Source: JAFGED01 sp964551295
GTDB taxonomy: Bacteria > Chloroflexota > Anaerolineae > B4-G1
Length of the DNA: 15,927 nt
Direction of reading: 5' to 3'
Assembly (NCBI GenBank): GCA_964551295.1
Contig: CAZKDJ010000086.1
Coordinates: 1 to 15,927, forward strand
In this document: piece by piece, positions 13,298 through 15,927 of the stretch
Numbering within the stretch: position 1 is the first letter of the stretch
Layout of the letters: each line of letters begins with the position of its first letter
Translations under genes and position numbers: made by a program
Notes under the pieces: model-generated
What the model saw: the letters and a program-made list of their open reading frames with translations, nothing else
Told to the model about the DNA's origin: nothing
Database searches by the model: none

Positions 13298-13639
13298 ATG
13301 GGAGAATCTGTCAAAGTTGCCACGCTATCGGAAATCGCGCCCGGACAGCGCAAGTCGGTCTGGGTCAAGGGCCAGCGCGTCCTGCTGCTCAACATCGACG
13401 GCAAACTCTATGCCTGCGACGAGAGCTGCCCTCATCGGGAATGCTCCATGGCCAAGGGCGACCTCGAGGGTAACGCGATCGTCTGCCCCTGCCACTATGC
13501 CAAGTTCAATCTAGAGACGGGTGAAATCCTCCAGGAGCCAACCAAGTACCCACCCACCCCTCCCCTGCCCGTCCACGAGGTCAAGATCGACGGTTGGGAT
13601 GTCTTGGTCTCCCTCAACCTGGAGGCCGACTACATCTAG
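13298..13639 (+). CDS. Rieske [2Fe-2S] ferredoxin
   Basis: A 113-residue soluble Rieske protein without signal peptide or membrane anchor. The cluster ligands are Cys44-His46 (C-P-H) and Cys63-His66 (C-P-C-H), followed by A-K-F-N-L-E-T-G. It resembles the non-haem-iron oxygenase or NirD-like Rieske ferredoxins. It probably shuttles electrons in the cytoplasm, plausibly between the reductase downstream and the peroxidase. AAAGGAGAG ahead of ATG 13298 is a good Shine-Dalgarno. It lies 42 nt after perR on the same strand. Confidence 0.93.
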   Translation: MGESVKVATLSEIAPGQRKSVWVKGQRVLLLNIDGKLYACDESCPHRECSMAKGDLEGNAIVCPCHYAKFNLETGEILQEPTKYPPTPPLPVHEVKIDGWDVLVSLNLEADYI

Positions 13640-13643
13640 CCGG

Positions 13644-13709
13644 TAAGGGCACTGCACATTCCACAAACACCCGCACACCAGAGCCCTTATGGGATGGAAT
13701 GCACTGCCC
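13644..13709 (+). other. Long-range inverted repeats between Rieske and rubredoxin genes
   Basis: The 104-nt gap contains TAAGGGC (13644-13650) complementary to GCCCTTA (13683-13689). A second, imperfect dyad pairs 13647-13662 with 13696-13709 (GGAATGCACTGCCC). The two pairings share bases and are mutually exclusive, so the leader of the rubredoxin gene could switch between folds. There is no T-tract. Confidence 0.35.
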
Positions 13710-13743
13710 CTACCCCAAAACCAATATCAAGGAGAGCACAGAA

Positions 13744-13884
13744 ATGGAAAAGTGGGAATGCATGGTATGCGGATACATCTACGATCCGGCGGAGAACGAC
13801 GACGTCGCCTTCGAGGACCTGCCCGACGATTGGGTCTGCCCCGACTGCGGCGTGGGTAAGGACATGTTCGAAAAAGTGAGCTAG
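13744..13884 (+). CDS. Short rubredoxin
   Basis: The 46-residue protein starts at ATG 13744, with AAGGAG about ten bases upstream. The iron site is C-M-V-C-G-Y at Cys6/Cys9 and C-P-D-C-G-V-G at Cys32/Cys35. The usual aromatic and acidic frame (Y-I-Y-D-P-A, F-E-D-L-P-D-D-W-V-C-P) is intact. Compared with common 52-54-residue rubredoxins, a segment of the loop before F-E-D-L-P is missing, as in the short Desulfovibrio-type rubredoxins. It is a one-electron carrier. The reductase gene starts 4 nt after its stop, so the pair probably works as reductase and rubredoxin. Confidence 0.95.
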   Translation: MEKWECMVCGYIYDPAENDDVAFEDLPDDWVCPDCGVGKDMFEKVS

Positions 13885-13888
13885 ATCG

Positions 13889-15100
13889 ATGATGAAACAC
13901 GTCATTGTCGGCAGCGGCGTTGCCGGCGCGACGGCGGCACAGGCTATTCGGCAGACCGACCCCGACGCCGAGGTGCACCTCTTCGGCGCGGAGCCGTATC
14001 CCTACTATCGCCGCCCCCAACTGTGGGAGTTCATCGCCGGCAAGATCGAGCAGGGCACGCTCACCTTCCGCCCGGCGGAATGGTATGCCGAGCGTGGCAT
14101 CGAGTTGCACCTGGGAACCAAAGTCGCCGCGTTAGACCCGGCGGCACGCCAGATCGCACTTGCAGATGACAACCGGGAGGCGTACGACCGCCTGCTGCTG
14201 GCCACGGGCGCCCGGCCCTTTATTCCCCCCTGCGAGGGGACGGAAAAGGACGGCGTCTTTGCCCTGCGCACGCTCGACGACGCGCTGGCGATCAAGGCGT
14301 ACGCACGAAAAGTCGATACCGCCATCGTCGTCGGCGGAGGGCTGCTGGGGCTAGAGACGGCGCGGGCGCTGCACACCGCCGGTCTGGATGTGACCGTCGT
14401 CGAGTTCTTCCCCTATCTGCTGCCGCGCCAACTGGACGAGGAAGGCGCGCAGGTGTTGCAGGCATTGCTGGAAGCGCAAGGACTGCACGTGGTCACCGGC
14501 GCGACGACCACGGCCATCCTGGGCGTGCCGTGCGCCGACTGCATCCAACTCCAGGACGGAGCCAAGGTCGCCGGCGATTTGGTGCTCTTTTCGACTGGCA
14601 TTCGCAGCGAGGTAACCCTGGCCAAGGAAGCGGGCCTGAAGGTAAACCGAGGCATTGTCGTGAACGGGCACCTGCAAACCAGCGCCGAGGACGTCTTTGC
14701 CGCCGGTGACGCGGCCGAGTTCGAGGGTGTGGTCTATGGCATCATCCCGCCTGCCATCGAGCAAGCGCGGATCGCAGCGGCCAACATGGTCGCCCCTAGT
14801 AGCGTCACTTACACCGGCACAATCCCCTCGACGACGCTCAAGGTCGCCGGGGCGGAGCTGACCACGCTGGGCGAGGCGGTGGTCGAGGGGGATGAGTACA
14901 CGCGACTGCGCCACACTGACGTAGCAGGCGGTCGCTACCGCAAGGTCGTACTGCGCGACGGGCGAATCGTGGGCGCAATCCTGCTCAACGACGAGGAGCG
15001 CGCGCGTCCCATCCGGCAGCTCATCGCGCAAGACGTGGACGTATCTGCCCACGTCGATCGGCTATTGGAAAACGAGTTCGATCCAAAGTCGCTGCTGTAG
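13889..15100 (+). CDS. NAD(P)H:rubredoxin oxidoreductase-like FAD flavoprotein
   Basis: The 403-residue flavoprotein has the two-dinucleotide-fold layout of rubredoxin and ferredoxin reductases. FAD binding is shown by V-G-S-G-V-A-G at 7-13, L-A-T-G-A-R-P at 104-110 and F-A-A-G-D-A-A at 270-276. NAD(P)H binding is shown by V-V-G-G-G-L-L-G-L-E at 147-156. Cys215 and Cys218 (C-A-D-C) are present but not in the redox-active position of thioredoxin-reductase-like enzymes. Two successive ATGs (13889, 13892) lie 4 nt after the rubredoxin stop without a clear Shine-Dalgarno, indicating coupling. The likely role is NAD(P)H-dependent reduction of the adjacent rubredoxin, and perhaps the Rieske protein, feeding a peroxidase. 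The exact acceptor is inferred from context. Confidence 0.9.
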   Translation: MMKHVIVGSGVAGATAAQAIRQTDPDAEVHLFGAEPYPYYRRPQLWEFIAGKIEQGTLTFRPAEWYAERGIELHLGTKVAALDPAARQIALADDNREAYDRLLLATGARPFIPPCEGTEKDGVFALRTLDDALAIKAYARKVDTAIVVGGGLLGLETARALHTAGLDVTVVEFFPYLLPRQLDEEGAQVLQALLEAQGLHVVTGATTTAILGVPCADCIQLQDGAKVAGDLVLFSTGIRSEVTLAKEAGLKVNRGIVVNGHLQTSAEDVFAAGDAAEFEGVVYGIIPPAIEQARIAAANMVAPSSVTYTGTIPSTTLKVAGAELTTLGEAVVEGDEYTRLRHTDVAGGRYRKVVLRDGRIVGAILLNDEERARPIRQLIAQDVDVSAHVDRLLENEFDPKSLL

Positions 15101-15102
15101 GC

Positions 15103-15117
15103 CGGATTGCCAATCCG
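15103..15117. repeat. Small hairpin after the flavoprotein gene
   Basis: CGGATT-GCC-AATCCG forms a 6-bp stem just after the stop codon. There is no T-tract, so it is a weak terminator at best. The rest of the 15118-15255 gap holds only a five-codon ATG-to-TAG reading frame at 15143-15160 (M-H-K-M-T) after GAAGGGAG. I see no convincing promoter. Confidence 0.35.
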
Positions 15118-15255
15118 ACTTACAAGAAGCCAGAAGGGAGTTGATGCACAAAATGACATAGGGCAACACCTAGCGTTCTAGAGCTAAACCAGGGGGGATT
15201 TACAAACGGCCACGCTGGCCATACAAGCTCGCGGAAAGATACGGTCCCGCATGAT

Positions 15256-15261
15256 AGGAGG
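15256..15261 (+). promoter_or_regulatory. Shine-Dalgarno fixing the long peroxiredoxin start
   Basis: A perfect AGGAGG lies 7 nt before ATG 15269. A second in-frame ATG at 15374 has its own AAAGGAGAG about 7 nt upstream, so two translation starts are possible. Confidence 0.75.
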
Positions 15262-15268
15262 ACAAACC

Positions 15269-15927
15269 ATGGCTAAAGAGATGGACTCTTGCGTAGAACC
15301 CGCGGCGGGGCCTCTAGCTACAGAGGAGGCCCCTGCAGAGAGCGCTCCACCATCAAAGAAAGGAGAGAGCAAAATGACCACAGCACGCATAGGTAAGGAA
15401 GCACCTGATTTCCAAGCCTCGGCCTACGTCGCCGGCGAGGGCTTTAAGAACGTCAAGCTATCGAGCTATCGAGGTCAATGGGTCGTACTCTGCTTCTACC
15501 CCGGCGATTTCACCTTCGTCTGACCGACGGAACTGGCGGCAGTTGCCGCCAAGTATCCCGAGTTCAAGGAGCTGGGTGTAGAGGTTCTATCCGTCAGTAC
15601 CGACAGCCGGTTCTCGCACAAGATTTGGAACGAGGTAGAGCTATCCAAGATGGTGGAAGGCGGTATTCCCTTCCCGATGCTCTCCGACCAGGGCGGGCGT
15701 GTCGGCACGGTCTATGGCGTGTACGACGAAGCGGCCGGCGTGAACGTCCGCGGCCGCTTCCTCATCGATCCCGATGGCGTCATCCAAGCGTTCGAAGTGC
15801 TGACCCCGCCGGTGGGCCGCAACCCGGAGGAACTGATCCGCCAGATCAAGGCCTATCAACACGTCCGGGCCACGGGCGAGGTGATGCCGTCCGGCTGGCA
15901 GCCCGGCGACCCGACGCTCAAGCCCGG
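15269..15927 (+). CDS. prxU: Selenocysteine-containing peroxiredoxin (AhpC/Prx1 type), 3' end outside window
   Basis: Reading through TGA at 15521-15523 gives a continuous peroxiredoxin that is still open at the right edge near its expected C-terminus (T-L-K-P). The active-site motif is P78-G-D-F-T82-F-V-U85-P-T-E, with selenocysteine at the peroxidatic Cys position. The conserved Arg is probably Arg161 (R-G-R-F-L-I-D-P-D-G). The protein should reduce H2O2 and organic peroxides in the cytoplasm. The usual resolving Cys of the C-terminal V-C-P motif is Met206 (E-V-M-P-S-G-W). The remaining cysteines are Cys8 in an Ala/Pro/Glu-rich N-terminal extension of 35 residues and Cys75. ATG 15269 has a perfect AGGAGG; ATG 15374 (M-T-T-A-R-I-G) is an alternative start that would omit the extension. 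A SECIS-like hairpin follows the TGA. Codon and protein conservation continue unbroken after the TGA, arguing against a pseudogene. Its neighbours are perR, Rieske, rubredoxin and reductase genes. Confidence 0.88.
15307..15333 (+). other. Hairpin in the peroxiredoxin N-terminal extension
   Basis: GGGGCCT (15307-15313) pairs with AGGCCCC (15327-15333) around a 13-nt loop, between the two candidate start codons. It may influence which start is used, or simply reflect the Pro/Ala/Glu codons. Confidence 0.35.
15521..15554 (+). promoter_or_regulatory. Candidate bacterial SECIS element with UGA selenocysteine codon
   Basis: After TGA (15521-15523) there is a perfect stem GGCGGC (15535-15540) / GCCGCC (15545-15550) with loop AGTT. 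The stem extends by U-A, C-G and A-U pairs with one bulged A at 15552. The loop begins 17 nt after the TGA and has G among its first two bases with a following U. Both fit the published description of bacterial SECIS hairpins recognised by SelB. Confidence 0.85.

Noticed and set aside
15143..15160. Five-codon leader peptide before the peroxiredoxin
   Set aside because: It has a Shine-Dalgarno-like sequence but is too short to separate from chance, and no attenuator structure follows.
15521..15523. TGA as a genuine stop or pseudogene-making mutation in the peroxiredoxin
   Set aside because: The frame stays conserved to the window end. The TGA is exactly at the catalytic Cys and a SECIS-like hairpin follows at the right distance. 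A random nonsense mutation would not produce all three.

Overview
The window is GC-rich and densely coded, with no rRNA, tRNA, transposase or CRISPR array. Gene content suggests an anaerobic or microaerophilic member of the Chloroflexota (Anaerolineae-like). The signs are a large secreted S8 protease with DUF11 and PKD domains ending in a F-L-P-L-V-L-R tail, a GerMN/amidase/golvesin-type secreted protein, DUF166 and DUF438 proteins, several small ferredoxins, a PerR/rubredoxin cluster, and short dispersed repeats of a kind I associate with that phylum. The assignment is inference; no marker gene is present.

Layout. (1) 1-2664, minus strand: a left-truncated secreted GerMN plus amidase protein lies downstream of a family X DNA polymerase (polX). 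polX and the next gene diverge from back-to-back promoters that share one -35 element (2683-2733). (2) 2874-7839, plus strand: secreted subtilase, a HypE/PurM-like protein, and an orphan OmpR-type response regulator. (3) 7843-12670, minus strand. In transcription order: a Crp-family regulator, three small Fe-S proteins, a MoaD/ThiS-like protein, a methyltransferase, a DUF438-hemerythrin-PAS sensor and a DUF166 protein. These are punctuated by hairpins and repeats. One ferredoxin has AAG where its start codon should be. The next begins directly after the T-tract of an intrinsic terminator. (4) 12827-15927, plus strand: PerR regulator with a consensus promoter and a candidate Per box, Rieske ferredoxin, short rubredoxin, rubredoxin-reductase-like flavoprotein, and a peroxiredoxin cut by the right edge.

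The main result is that the peroxiredoxin has an in-frame TGA (15521-15523) exactly at the peroxidatic cysteine (F-T-F-V-U-P-T-E). A hairpin whose AGTT loop starts 17 nt after the TGA fits the bacterial SECIS pattern. The gene is therefore very probably a selenoprotein (PrxU type). Its usual C-terminal resolving cysteine is Met, and an N-terminal extension supplies another Cys.

Together, region 4 reads as a peroxide-defence module. PerR senses peroxide. The flavoprotein probably passes NAD(P)H electrons to rubredoxin and/or the Rieske protein. A selenium-dependent peroxidase consumes peroxide, possibly fed by these small carriers. Region 3 adds redox sensing (hemerythrin/PAS) and ferredoxins, but its overall job is not known.
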